From Marisa cornuarietis (lineage: Eukaryota; Mollusca; Gastropoda; Architaenioglossa; Ampullariidae), in contig SMMW01000576.1 in assembly GCA_004794655.1 (NCBI GenBank), positions 3,051,501 to 3,115,500 on the forward strand: a DNA stretch of 64,000 nt, given 5' to 3'. The notes under the pieces were generated by a model. That model did not search any database. It saw only the letters and a list, made by a program, of their open reading frames with translations, and was not told where the DNA came from. This document shows positions 27,360 through 42,395 of this stretch, in pieces. Made by a program: the position numbers and the translations under genes. The first letter of the stretch is position 1. Each line of letters opens with the position of its first letter.

Positions 27360-30300
27360 TTAGTCATTGGCTTCACTGTAGCTGGACAAGGAGCTTGGTG
27401 TTGACATTTCATGTTCATCAATGGACATGAAAGATTCACAGGAGCTGCGCATGCTGGCAGGACTCACCTCCCGCGGTGCCAACTGCAACACTTTTTTGTC
27501 CTTTGCCTCTTCAGCGCTGCTAGCAATTGAATTCCCCTTACTCGTTGGAACTTGAGAATAGTTTCCATTTTCCCTTGGTCCATGGCCATTTCTCTGCTGG
27601 TGGTGTACCACGGCATCACAGTTCTCATCCAAACTTTTCTGCTTCGTCTTGCGTAGACTGCGTTTGTTTGCTGCTGTGCAGGCCATGCTAGGAGGGTTTG
27701 TATACACTGCCCCAGGGACTGAACTCTGTAGCTTTGGACTTTGCCCCAAACAATCAAGCACTTTGTCCTGGCCATTTCTTTCCAGGCCATTCACCCTTCT
27801 AACACAGCTGCTATTGTAGTTTGAGACAGAGGTCCCTTCAGTCTCTAAGACTTCTGCTTCTTGCTGAGACTCAGGGATGAAAGTAGACATGACAGGCTGC
27901 ATAATTAGGCCAGGAGACAGCTCCCGCTGCAACTTGGCAGCCAGTGCCTCGCCCAGTACAGTGCTCTTAGAGCGTGCTCGCATGGCATGTGAACCATTCT
28001 GGTGCAGCTGAGAACAGTAGCGTGCACTTCCATGCAGTGACTCCTGATGCAGTTTTTCAGCTGCTCTACGAAGAAGCACTGGCGATGAAGGGAGTGACTG
28101 ACAACGCCTGACTTCCATCCCATCAGTATGATCTCGATTTCGTGCACATCGGAGATCAGGGCAGCCTGGGGGGGAAGGCGGTGTGAATGGAGTGGCTGGG
28201 GAAGGTAGGTCTGTAGAATAATCCATAGATGTACCCAATAGTTTGCGCCCATGTCGAAAGCGCTGAATGGCTGCAAAGGGGTTTGTGCTTGATGGTTCAT
28301 AGGATGGATCATCTCGACTCATCACCTATAACAAGTCACAATAGTTAAGGGAAGCTATTTAAAGATACACATTAAATGAAGTTCTCAAATGTTTTGTTCA
28401 TGTGGAAGTGAGGTCTTAAAGATCTTACTTTCTTCTGGCCCAGTTTTCTGTGAGAACAATACCCATCTTCTCTCCCTTGACATCAACTCCCCTCCCCATG
28501 GAGTCAGATACCTATCTATCCACTTATCAAAATGAAGATGGACATTTTAAAGTCTTATTTCAGAAATAAAAATCACATAAGACATAGAGAACCTAAAATA
28601 AAATAATACATTTAGTTTCTTCTGCACCAACCTGTCCAATCAGAAGTGGTGTAACAATGATATCCTCATTGCTGGTGTCTGCTTCACTGTCATTTGCTTG
28701 TAAAATATTGTCCTCTGACCTCGAACGTTTATGACCACTGCGCTCTTACAAGATATAAACAAAATGACAAATTGATCTCAAATTAGGGCCTAATAAATAT
28801 TATTATCATGACAGTTTTCTTTTTTCATTATTTTAATAAATATATGTGTGGACGCACGCGTGTGCACGTGAGCGTAAGCATGTGCCCAAACATTTGTAAG
28901 CTCATATGCATGCACACATACGTGTACAGATCTCTGAATGTACAAATATACTCTATATAGGTGCACTTGCAACATCTCTGAAAATTTGCAGTTTTATGAT
29001 GTCTGTCAAAGAACCAAAAGCAAAGCTTACCTGTTCTCTCTTTTTCTTGTTGTGTAACAATATCATTCTGAAGATTCCTATAAATCTTCTCCAGCCAGTC
29101 AATTATCTCACTACCCTGAGGTCGCTTGCTAGGGTCCACCTTATTGGCCAAAAAATATAATAGTTTTTATTTTCAGTATAACATCTGAGTACATCTCTTT
29201 CTTTGTCTTTACTTTCTTAAATAGGAATAACTACATGTTGCTTTACGTAAAAAAACATAACATTACAGAACTAGAAAGAAAACAGCAGCAAAGTTGAACC
29301 AAGATAAAAAAACTGGAGACATATTGCTTATAAATAAACATCCAGTAACCAGTTTATAAATAAACATCCAGTAACCTTACTTTCTTTCATCCATTTAAAA
29401 TCACCCTGATTACCTAGAGCTCTACCTGGTACTTAAAATGTGTCCTACCTGGCAACATTTGAAGGCTAACTGCAGATAATCCAGAGGACAATAGGCAATC
29501 ATCTCACTCAAGGCCACGTAGTCCACTCCAAAATTCTGCACAAAAATCGTCCATAGCAATAGACCTGTAAAAATACTTTCTAGCTCTGAAAGCTTTATCT
29601 GAATAACACTGATGCAGATGCATTATTTCTTTACCCAAGATTTCAGAATTTTATCGTTCTAATTTCATACCTTCTTGCATTTGAATAAAAGAATAATGAG
29701 CCTTAAAACAAAATTAAAACTTATTGAAGATATGTGGAGGTCTACTTATGTAAATTCTGGTTTAATGTTTGTATAAAATTTATAAAATGTCTACAGATGC
29801 ATAAAAAAGTACATGAACAAACATGAACATGAAAGCACTGATGAAATACAAGCAAACAGGCATCTGCATGGGCAAATGCAAAGAAAAAAAGTAGGTATGT
29901 ACACACACAAACACATATGCATGCACACACACACACACACACAATCTGTGCTTACCTGCATTCTGGGCATGACATCTGGGTCTGCTGATATGCGAGCTGT
30001 AATCTCACACATGATTATGCCCAGGGAAAAAATGTCAGCCTGCATGATGAAAGAAAATTTTGATTTTTTCCACTGAAGCTAGAAACCTTCCCCGCTACAG
30101 TTTTTTTCATACTGAAAAGTCTTTAATATAAGAACATGCAAAATATCTGAAGTGTGAAATCAGCAACATCTAATGAACTTCAGAATGGATAAAATTTCCT
30201 CAAAGCTAGAAAGAGCAGCCATTACTAACTAGTGGAACCACATCAAATGGATACCGATAGACTACCGATTTACTGGGGAACACAGTTCAAATCATACTCT

Positions 30301-33300
30301 GTGTAAAGTCTTCCTGATATTTCCCATCAGCACACACAGAAACAAACAAACAAACAAAAAATTTGGTCTATCATTTGGAAGCCAGTCATTAAGAGATCTG
30401 GTAACCTACAACCTCCTAAAAACCCCACTGCACTGAATATTCCTACAAAATATAAACCAAACTGAGAAATTAGAAAAGTAAACTTTCAATAAATGGAACG
30501 CTATAATTTTAACAACAGTGACATGAACGTCTGCCATTTAAAAGAGATTCTGTTGAGGACTACATAAGATAGTTGCATAGCTGGTGAGTTAAGAAGGAAG
30601 GGGTAAATATATGCTTGGTCACAGGAATGGAGAACAAACAGGTGTGAGGTAGAGAAGTTAATGCAAATGCAAACTCTGACCACAGCTGGTGACAGGCAGT
30701 TAAATGCTGAGGAATGCAAAGACATCCTTTGACCTTTCCAAGGTTTGACTTAATGAATGCCACTATGTGGTCTTGCATAATGCACTTAGTCAGCTGCATA
30801 ACATTTATTGTGATGATGTAATATAACTAATAAGTTCTGAAAATTATTTAATATTTCAATCTTTCTAAAAATGTTTTGAGAATGTCATTTCATTTGTACA
30901 CACATTCTGTACACCCTAGTTTGCTTAGTCTGTTCATTATGTAAATTCAGAAATATCTGTATTTTTTGAATGTGACATGCATCTCACCCTCTCATTGTAG
31001 AAATCCCCATGCAAGACCTCGGGTGCCATCCAGTAAGGGGATCCAACCACTGGTAGTTTTTCCTTACTTCTGCAGAACACATATAAACAAAATCAACACA
31101 GGCTGAAAGGTAATCAGACTGAAAATTCTACAATGTGTACTCATGCAAGTTTAGTTTACAAGCAACAACAGACAATGAGTACAACCTACACTAAGTTTTA
31201 GGAAAAAATAAAAATATTTTCTAATGAATATCTTTATTTCTCAGTTCCTCACATGCTAGTTGGATTAATAATTCTCACTCATTTAAATAAGTGATATATA
31301 CTCACAGTAAGTATTCAGAAAGGTGGTAGGTGAATTCACAAATGTATTAATATAATAATGACAAACGTAAGAGGATGCTCTCAGCGCTTAAGACATGTGT
31401 GAGACATGAACAGAATAAGAAGGCCGGAAGGCGAGACAACTATGCAGACAAGTAATAAAAGTCCAATTTAGACAGCACAAAGAGGAATCAGGGACCAAAT
31501 AATAGGGATGATGAGTGTCATATACATTTACAAATGTATAAAGTTTTGCATTAACAAATTTTTCAGCTACGCATACTCACAGAGGGTCTGGAATTTTAGC
31601 TGCCAAGCCAAAGTCAGCAATAACAGGGTGATAGCTTCGGTTATCTTCTTTCTTGATCAGAATATTCTAGATAAAACAACAACTAAGTTGTAAATACACA
31701 CAAATCTGTTCCAAGAATAACAGTTATTATAGCTACACCAGACAGATTTTTGAATCAATAATCTTTTCATAACTACAGAAAAACTTCAAGTCTGAAGGCA
31801 CAAGCCAAAGGAAAAAAATAAAAAAATAAAGAACAAGAAAAGTACATTGACAAAATGATCATCTGGCAGCACTGTCTACTCTAACACAATGAACTGATCT
31901 CATTCTTTTCAGGACACTGAAAAATATTAGTATCATCCATTCAAAATTGGGTTTTCAAGCAAATTTCACTGCTCTGAACTCGGGTTAGAATACTTATCTA
32001 TGTAAGCACTCAAAAAAATCAAAGTGTTATAAAAAAAAGATAAAACTCTGGTTCTAATTAAGCTACAGACATGCTTTTAGTATCAATGGATTCAACTTGC
32101 TAAGCTCTTTTTATGAAATGTATTTATTTTTTTACGCAACACTTCAGACTGACATCAAAATATCCTATTTGATCTTTTCACATATGCTTTTCATAAAATG
32201 GCAGATTTTAATCAACAACAACAGTACTATCTCAGTCAGAATACATACACACTCACATATCACAGCTTACAAATTCCTTCATAGCTATCACTAATGGTTG
32301 TAACATCTGAAACCTGCCATATTCTACCATCACTGGTAATTGGTAGTACATCACTGCCAAAACATGAAGCTTGACTCTATTTCTGCAACATCTTTTTTGC
32401 ATGGGCACCAGAAAAAAATCATTTTTCCCTCACATCCTCACAAGAAATTGAACAACTGCAGAATTTGGTGATAAAATGGTCACAGCATGCTAAATAAAGT
32501 ACATGTATTGTTGGTCAAAGTACTACCCCTGCCTGTTAAAGATGAACAGCATGGCTGATAGTGACACACTATCACCTGTCTCACTCTCAGTGTTTATAAC
32601 ACCTCGCTGGACTTCAATGGAATGGACCTGATGGTGGTCTACAGTCCCAGATAACCTTAAGGCTCCTTTATGGTTCAAGACAAATTTGTGATAACTGATC
32701 CAATAGAGCTGATCTAATGGTAATGCATAAAAATTCCTTCAGAATGCCTATTCTAAATCAGCTTTGAGACTTTTGCACTCTGATAAGGCCTATCATGTGC
32801 TGCCTCTTTCCTTATTGTGTCAGCACACCTGGTGGCAAGTTGTGCCTTCTTTAACTGCAGCTTGCACTAGTTCTCCACCAGCTTCCTTTGCAACCTCATC
32901 TGCATAAGTTTCTCCTACTTCCTTGATTGGTGTGACTGTTTCTTAACTTATTCGCCACGGTATGGCCTTTGCTGCTGACATGGAGTTAAGCAACAACATA
33001 CACTTCTCCTGTTGCCAGTGGAAGGCATGCAATTCCTGGCTCTCCTTCCTTATTACATTCATGACCTCTGGCTGTTCCCAACTTTTCCCAGCAAGCCATT
33101 CTGCAGTTTTCTAGTTGTGCCACAGTATAAGCAGGGAAGACTGATGATAAAAAGAAACATGACTTGATTTGCTCATATTGAAGTACATCTGCCCAAATAT
33201 CCTTTCTCTTAGTTTGGTGACAGGGCAGTGCTTCAGCATGCTGTTGATCTTTTCTGTCTGTTGCTGTCCATACTTCCCATTTTATAAGAAGTCAAGACAA

Positions 33301-36300
33301 CTGGATGTGAATAACAAGCAAGATATCCAGCATAAGCAATTCTGCTGGTCAACAATTGAAAAAAAAACGAACGACACAAGAGAGTAACCCTGTACAGCTA
33401 CGGTTATTGAGGAAAGAGAGTAACACCTAAATTCTCTTATTTTACAAGTCATTTCCATGCACCAAGAGTTCTTATGTACCAAGCCAGTGTGAAGATTGAA
33501 GTCACATGACCACACAAATAACTCATTTTCTCATAATCAATATGACATCAACAAAATTCAAACTTGTAGTCATGTAGTGCAATACTTTTCTTTCTCATCA
33601 TAACTTGTCAAGTAAAGCACAAAAATATGAGTGCAAAAAATTCAGAAAGTAATTAATGAGGAAACTCAAACCCTATTGTGGCATGACAACATCCATCACC
33701 TGTGTCTAGTTCTCTAACCATTTAACAGCATTTCTCATACTAAATGAACTGCAAAACATGAAATAAAAATGTGAGCTTACCAACAATCATTTTCAAACTG
33801 AACGGTGTGAATAATGGAGGAAGAAACATCCTGCCAAAACTTCTACACTGATCAGTAACATTGTCAGCCATGGCATGAAAGTTATCTTCTGAGCAACAAA
33901 CCTGACAGTTTATCGCTTAAAGAATTCTAAAACTTCTAATATGAATATTCATCCAGGATGTACCTTTGTGTCCATAACAAATCACTATCCAAACTTTTCA
34001 CATGATTTTAGAGCATTTTTGAATTGAAAGTCTTCAGGTTTTTTGGTATCAAATTAAATACTCTTCTCTAGATGACAAAATTGCCTATTTTTACTTTCAA
34101 TGATTTACTCTCATGCATAGGAACTAAATGTAAAAGTGGAGTAGTATCTGACTACAACCATGACCAACTTTTGATGTTGATGGTCAAATACGTTTAGGTA
34201 GTGTAGTTTCAAGTTATTTTTTTGCTGTTTATTTTGCATCCAGTCATAAAATAAACCATGCTATTTGACAAAAAAAATTAATATTTTTGGTTAATGTGGT
34301 GATGTTCAAAATGCAATAACAAAAATATAGGGTGTGTTGGAAACTATGTCAACATGCAGTAGGTCACTCAGTTCGAGTACTTATCATTATATACAATTTA
34401 TACACACTCTTTCTCTCACTAAAACAAACATTGCTTATGTATCACACAAAAAACTGTCTAATGTGCTGGGCTGGGTAAGTGGACACAAGTGGTGTCTTCA
34501 TTTTTTCTGAAGTACTTGAATCTCAATAGGCCACAAAAAGAGAGATGCAGTGTCAGGGACGGGTAAGAGAAAAAACACAAAGGAAATGCACTATCAGAAC
34601 TGCAGACATTTGGAAACTGCATGAGTAATAATCAACATGACTCCTTAACAGCCCCGCATCAAATGTTAAAGGTTATGCAAAATATGTTGTACAACCAGCA
34701 AGTCATCATGACTGTGCACTGTGAAACAGATTTCCTATAAGAACAGTGCCAGGTATTATTCTCTAAAATTTAAGCAGTGTACCAATTTCTTTATCTGACT
34801 CAAGAGTAAAAAAATGGTGCCAATGCAGTGACAAATTATTGGCTGAAAAGGATCACACAGTATATCCATAAAGTAATAGATCCTATATCATCACAATCTT
34901 ACAGGCCTAATTCATTTAATAATAATAATAAATACAGATTTTTTTATAGTGCATATTCACACTCATAGAGAGCATGCTCTTAGCGCTTAAAACGGGGAAG
35001 AGACATGGACTAAATGGATAGAACACAAGGGACGGAAGAATAAACAACAATACTGACAACAAACAGAAATCAAAGATAGAAAACACAAAAAGGCACCAAG
35101 TAACAGAAACAGAGAATATAGTGATAATAATAATAGGATCCTACTAATAAAGCTAGTCTAGAATAGTGCAGCGTCTTTCATGCCTGCTTAATAAGCAGTG
35201 TTCACTCATCAGGAAATGATTGTTAACAATATATTTAGCTAGAATATAGGCTATAACAAAAAGATATTGAGCAGAAGTGCTGCATGATTGGATTCAAAGC
35301 ACATCATACAAAATATGAAATAAGCAGCCACATAGGCCTAAGTAAAGGAACCCTTGTACATTGTTTTCTTCATCTATGCTGACCCAACAACTAGGGTTAT
35401 ATCATGAGCAGACAGTCCTGTAAACAGGTGCCACATGCAGTGAAAGAACAGCATTCCCAAACCCTTCGAGAACCTGTCCTGGCCAAATAAATAAAAATAC
35501 CCCAAAGAAATAAAAGCACAAAGTGCATTCAAGTCTACGGTAACAACTTAATTACAGGAGACAACTGTTAGCTTCTTTCTGTCATCATCATGGATATTAT
35601 TTTGTCAAAAAAAACCCCAAAGAATCTTGGAGGAGTGTTGCTTACCTTTGAGGTGAGGTCACGATGCATAAAGCCCATGGAGTGCAGGTAGTGAAGACCA
35701 CGAGCCACCCCTAGGGTCAGATGAATTCTTTGTGTCCATGGAAGCTCCTCCTCTTCTTGCAGCAGCTGCTCCAAACTCCCTCCAGAAATGAACTGTTAAA
35801 AAACACTTGAGCACTTGAGTGTGTTAATATCATTGTGAACTATGTGCTTAAATTGTTCATAATAACTATGTGTGCCTTATATGTGTGTGTGTGCGTGCAT
35901 GCATGCAGGTGTGATTGTGTGTGTGTGAGACAGAATGTGAGATGCATTTGTGCTGAGAGAAAGTGTATACGTGTATGCAAATGTTCCCACTCATGCATGT
36001 ATCCTTGCATCATGCACCCAGAGGTATCTGCACAAACTGTCTTGCAGAATGTGAGACTCGTGGTGCTAGTTAGCTGACTGGCCATAACTTGCAGCCTATG
36101 ATGTCAACTGGACACTACCAAACCTTTTGTCTATATTTTAATGGCATTAGGCTAGCACTATTGATCCCAGTCTTTTTAAACTTCAGTTTTACACCATGTC
36201 CAAGACAGAAAAGATGCAGCTAATGAGAACTACTTGTCTGCATGCATGTGTTAACTTAATGTCAGGTCTGAGCAATCTCGTTTATTTCTTTGCCCCCCCC

Positions 36301-39300
36301 CAACCCCCCCCCCAACCCCCCCCAAAAAAAAAATCTCAGTTTTGGATACTTTGTGCCATGTTATATCTCTCAAAAAGCCTGCAGCCATGACTGACATCCC
36401 TTTGCTAGTTAAAGTCTTTACAGATTTTCCTTATCGCATACACTAAGAATAATTAGAATAATAATAAATAATAAATGAAGATTTTTATAGCACATATTCA
36501 CACTCATAAATGAAGGAAGGCAATGTTACATGTTCTTGTAGGGTAATTACAGCTATAGTCCATCCCACTGAGGCTGGAGACAAGAATACTACTTGGTTTG
36601 ATAACTGTGTGGTACAGCCTGCTTCCTACAGGGGACCCAGCTAATGACCCTGTATAGAGAGGACATGGGCAACCCCCTTACACACACACACAAATCAAGC
36701 CTGCAAGTGTGAAAGTGAAGCATGCAACAAACAGCTCACAAGCTAACAATCAACAGGTTAGAAGACTACATTTACCTTTCCCCCTCACTTCTCACCGTAG
36801 TTCTGGAGAAAAACGTGCAAACAAGCAGAATTAAAAAAAAATAGCCGTGCTGATTATTCAAAACAATTCAAACCCTCTTCAGAGTATTTCCCAGGGATGG
36901 CAGCTACAAAGAAAGGAAAAATATTTCCTGAACATACATTCCATTACCATGACCAGCAAATGGGCATGATCTTAACAGCATATTATCAAGGTCAAAGTGA
37001 CACTTAAAACAGTGCTGGCTTGAAGACACCCTCATACAATGGATAATTGTGTTCCTAAGTTGGGAAGAATGTTTTATTTTTAGTTTGCAATAATCATGCA
37101 CTAAGACTCTATGGGGGGTGGGCTGGTTGCAACACACAGAGATGTTTGTGGCCTTTTTTTTAATCTCTGTGGGAGAGGTGATCTAGTCTGACAAGCCACA
37201 GCAATCACACCTTATAAGACTTTCTTTAAAGGACTTCTTAACTGACCACAACTTGGGCATGTTGTTGCTTTGCTTGATCATCTAACAAAGGGGGGGGGGA
37301 AACAAACCTTTGGGCACAAATGTGAATTGTGTGTTGTTGTGATTGTCTTGTGCAGTTAAGTTCATGACCTTGATGACTCAGCTGTAGTCCAAATATACAG
37401 AAGCCATGTCTGGCACACTTTGAGAGAGGTACATTCAGTTCAGTTCAAACCCCTTGACCACTTGCTTGCTGGAAAAACTGGATGAAACAATGGTGTATAT
37501 TTAGAGTCAACCACTGCTTACAAAGACAGACCAATGTCAGCAAGAAACAAAGCAGTGGGAAATTTTTGTAATATTTAAAACTGGATAATAGGCAAAAAAA
37601 GGGGGGGGGAAGAAAGTAATATAGAAGAGTAATTTCTTTCAAATCTGGTTTACCGCACTGACCAAAAGGCCAAATGAGCTGTGTTTATCTGGCTCTGTGG
37701 CAATGTAGCACGGTGGCCAGTTACAAGCCTCCATAGCCTCCCAATGTTACTGAACGGCAACCTAACCACTTGGTCTATAGATGTCATGTAGGTAGTTTTG
37801 CCCCATCTGTGGTTGGTTAAGAAGGCCCTTGCAAGAAGAAGTAAGTAAACAAGAAAGGCACACAAACAGAACAAATCTGCTGTGAAACTGTATACCCTGG
37901 AATAAAAAAAAAATCCAAGTGAAGCAAACAGCCCCAAATTGAAAACCTCCAAACAACATGGCAAAGGTTTGTCATGGGAAAGAATTGTGCAACTGTTTCA
38001 CAATCTGCACTTTTTAGAAATGTGCCTAAACGTAAACATGAACATGAGTATGTAAGTGAGAGTATAATTCTTTGGGAAGATAACCTACACTCTTTTATGT
38101 GCTAATAAGCCAATAAAGGACTTTATACTGTTTTCATTTAAATCTAATGCCACTTATCCCTGTTTCAAAACTAAATAACTAAATGTCAAATATTTTGCCA
38201 AGGGAAGGACAGGGGTCTTGGGTGTGGGGTCATCTGTTTGATTATGGGAGGGCATGAACTTATGCCATTCTCAATTCAGCGCAGTGCCTGCTATCATTTT
38301 CCTATCACTGATCTCTTTCTTTCCATGCAGTCACCATTTTTATGTATGCACAATTCCTTCCTCCAGCCTGCAAAGGTATAATTAATGCTGTTCCCAAGAC
38401 AAGTCTCCCAGAACCTGCTTGATGTTGAAACCAGTTTAGAATAAGCTGGTAGACAGAAGTCAGAAAACTTGGCCTTCAACTTGAACAAAGTGTACAATTT
38501 CTTCACTTCTACTCTCTGTAGCTCTTATCTGTACTCTGTTGGTCTTACCTTCTACACTCTATCTCTTCTATTGTACACAACATCGGTCTTTTCCTATTTT
38601 AGTGATATCTTTTTCACCCTTCTTCCCTTTCTTTACCCCAGCCAACCCATTGAAAGAAACCTGTGCACTGATGCATGCGCTATTACAAGCCGCTACAGGA
38701 AAGTGTGAAGAGCCGGCCACATCAACATCCGGCTTCTTACCTTGACCCCAGCAACCTGACCAAGTTGTTGTGACTGGTATGAGTGGCACACTATTTATTT
38801 ACATGGTCACAATTGTGATGTGAGGGTTCTGCTACAAATGTGTTTTGTTCTGTATCTCCATAGCATATATACTTACAATGCAGTGATATATTTATTTCAC
38901 ACACATACACTTATAAACACACAGAATGAACAGAATAAATGCACAGTGACAAACCCTTTTACAAACTGTCTCCCTCTGAGAAAAAGTAATTTACACTGCT
39001 TTGCCTCTGTCAGTTTATTTTTTCAAGATGAATGCATGGGGTGTGGTAGTTATGGGATAACTATGCTAAGATCTGCTAGAATGCCTCTGAAAAATAACAA
39101 GGTCAATATTGGTGCAAGAAGACAGCTTAAAGGTGTCATTAAGGTTATGGCATACACCTAAACCTGCATATTTGAAAATAGTTGATCTTTCACTTAAGGA
39201 CAACTCATGGAAAAACTGGTAATTGTGACTTTATTTTTTAATTCTTCAGTTTGTCAGTACAGAAACCTGAGTGGGGGTATGTTTTTGGGGGTTTTTTTGG

Positions 39301-42300
39301 TGGGGGTGTTGTATGCAGAACAAAATTGGATGCTATCCTAATTTGTAGAGGTACCCCAGGGTGAATGGGAAGGAAATAGGAAGGAAGCGAACAAGCAAAC
39401 GTCCTCTCATGACTACGCACTGGAATCATCGTGCCCGGCTGACGAGCAAACAGTCAAACTGTGCTGTTAGGGAAGGGCCATCAAAAAAGTATAAGTGTCT
39501 CACTATTTTTCTATCCTGACACCATGTAGGAATATGCCAGACCCAAATGATGTGGCATGTCGATAGCTGACAATAAAGCAACAGGAGACAGTCCTTCAGG
39601 GGTATAGGGAAGGAAGACGCTGGGAGAGTAAGCAAACGAAATCGTGGCTGTCTAACATCAAAGAGAGAACAGGCTGCCAATGGGATACCTACTCTGAGGT
39701 ATTCAGGACATTGGCAACGTTGGTGCGCGTTCGCCAATGTTGCATCTCATCGTGTCCGCCCTCCCCCCGACGATTGATAATGGCGGGTACCTATACAGGG
39801 GAGTAGTGATGATGATGATTTATTTGTGCACCTAACAAAAAGCAGTCTTTTGGCTCAATCAGTGTGTGCTACTCTTGGATCATCCATTGGGAGGGTCGGG
39901 GGTGTCCCATAAAGTTTTGTTTTCTACGAGACACAGCAGCTGCCTGCCAAGCTGTCTTGTTATCTTGACATAGCAACAACAGAAATACTATGAGTCTCCT
40001 GTCTAGTAATATGGATGTTTCTAAAAGAAACTTGTGAAACAAAGCGAAATCATCACACACACACGGTCACAGGCAAATATACCGACGTTCAGAGAGGGAG
40101 AAAGAGCACGCGTGAGGCTGAGAACACCAATGAAGGACAAACAAGAAAGTAAACAGTCGGGGATCACAAAGACGTGGAGGGAGAGGAAAGATCGAGGGTG
40201 TGTGTGAGAATGAGAAAAATAGGGCGGGGGGTGAGCCAAAGGTTATGACCAAACGGTCACAAATTTGTAATTGAAACTGGCCGGTGTACCTGCACGGCGC
40301 CCTTTAAAACAATAAGAGCTAAGCTAGTCGAAAACTCGCCTTTTAAATTTATTGCAAGCGGTCTTTACACCGGCGACACAACATTTGTAAAACAGAGGTC
40401 TGTGTGCAGTGAAGCTCCCTCTCCGCGTGAACTTTTACCTCCGTTGTTCACACACTCACACACACCGGAGAGAGAGAGAGCTCTTTACGAAAAGGAAAGA
40501 GTTTTACGATGTCAGGTGCTTCTTTCTCCTAACTGCGAATCCGAGAAACGAAGACTACCTGTTAGCAGCGGATATACGTGTGCGAAGTCGAGCAGCGGTA
40601 ACAGGCTCCCTGCTCCTCCTCCTCTTTATACAAATACTGTACACGGACAAGGTCGAAACCTTCAGGTTGGCCTCGCGCCTCATCTGTTCACTTACAATCA
40701 AGTTCTGTGTGTGTGTGTGTGTTTTTTAAATCCCAGACTATAATTTGTGTGTCGTATTGTACTATGCTTTCGGTTAGTGGATTCTTTAATAAAATTTACT
40801 CATTTAGTTGCGTTTTTTTAACTCATGCAGGAAAAACAAAAACAAATCTCGAAATATTTTACTAAAAAATCATTTCCCATTCACTGAATCATGACAGGTT
40901 TTTTCACTGATTAGCATCTCTTTGTGTCTCCGTGGGCGTAGTCCCGCGCGGCTACTGCGTCATTCAAGTGGTTTTAGAACGACTGTTTGTCCAGCATGAC
41001 CTATACGAACTGTTCACAGGATACACGCAATATATGCCTTTTTATATACCCTGTAGGTGTCTTGTTTTTGTATTTTTCGATTAGTTATAATTTTTGTTGT
41101 TGTTGTTGTTCCTATGCTTCTAGTGAGTCCTAGTGTCTCTTTCCATCCCCACTTACTAACAGATAGTCTGATTCTGAAACTGAACGTGTCTTAGGGACGT
41201 TTCTAGGCCAACTGGCAGGGAAGAAGAATGAAAAAAAAAACAGGGAAGGGATGACAAACAGTAAACAAGATGCTTGCCAGTCATTCGTTCTTGCTGGCTT
41301 GTGCGTCACTGCACGAAGTACCCAATATTTTCAACACCTCAGCACCTCGCCTCACTTTTTGCTTGCACTATACCTGCATCCTCCTCAAGGACATGCTAAC
41401 ACAGGCAGCGCGGGTTAGACTGACTGCGCGTGCTGCCGTGAGGCTGCGGTGTTTCCAGACAAGACAATTGCCGCTGAATCCGGTGACAAAACAAGTTCAC
41501 CCTAATCCCCCCCCCCCTGTTCCACCCTGTTCAAGGAAGTAAAAACGTAATTACTGCGGTGCTGGATGTGTGTGTGTGTGTTTCTCTCTCACACACACGC
41601 TTACAGTACATAACAACCCACTAGCGACCACATCTTTGAGTAGCTGTATACATGTATATAAGCAACAATCTTCAGTCTGAAATCAACGCCAGACGGGGGC
41701 TATTATCTGACCCTCCTCGTCATGACGGTAACGATTCCAAAATCAAGGGAACATCCCACGAGGAAAAGGTTTTGAGGACAAGGAAAAATTTCCTCCAGTG
41801 TACTATTCATCGATTCGTCTGGCTACTAATCAATCGATCGCATTAGCTGCTGGTTTGCTATAACCTCTCCACCACCACCACCAGTATTTGGACTACAGTC
41901 TAATTACACCTGGGTAATCGAAATAACCTTTGTGCTGACTTACTTCTAGGCTTCTCCAGCCGCCTTCAGGAGCGATATTGTTACAATGTTCACGTTGAGG
42001 CAAAAACGTGGCTCTGTGATTTCCTGGCAGCCAGTTACCCCCTACCCACTTGTTTCCAGCTGACTAAGCTACAGCCGTACCTGAAGATATATACTCACTA
42101 CCTAGATGGTGGTGGTGGGGGGTAAAGGTTCTGTGTTACATGACTTGGCAGCAAAACATTAGCGCTGAACCAGCACAGCTGTGTGTCGACAACTCGGTCG
42201 AACGCTTCTCCTTCCTAAACAACTCTTTGATTCCTTCAGACGAGATCACATGCAAAGGGAGGATGCTGAAAACAGGCGTTGGAACAAAGATACTGAATAC

Positions 42301-42343
42301 TATTTACTAACTTTGGTTGGAAGGTATTAAAAAAAGGGTGAAA

Positions 42344-42395
<52 letters not shown>

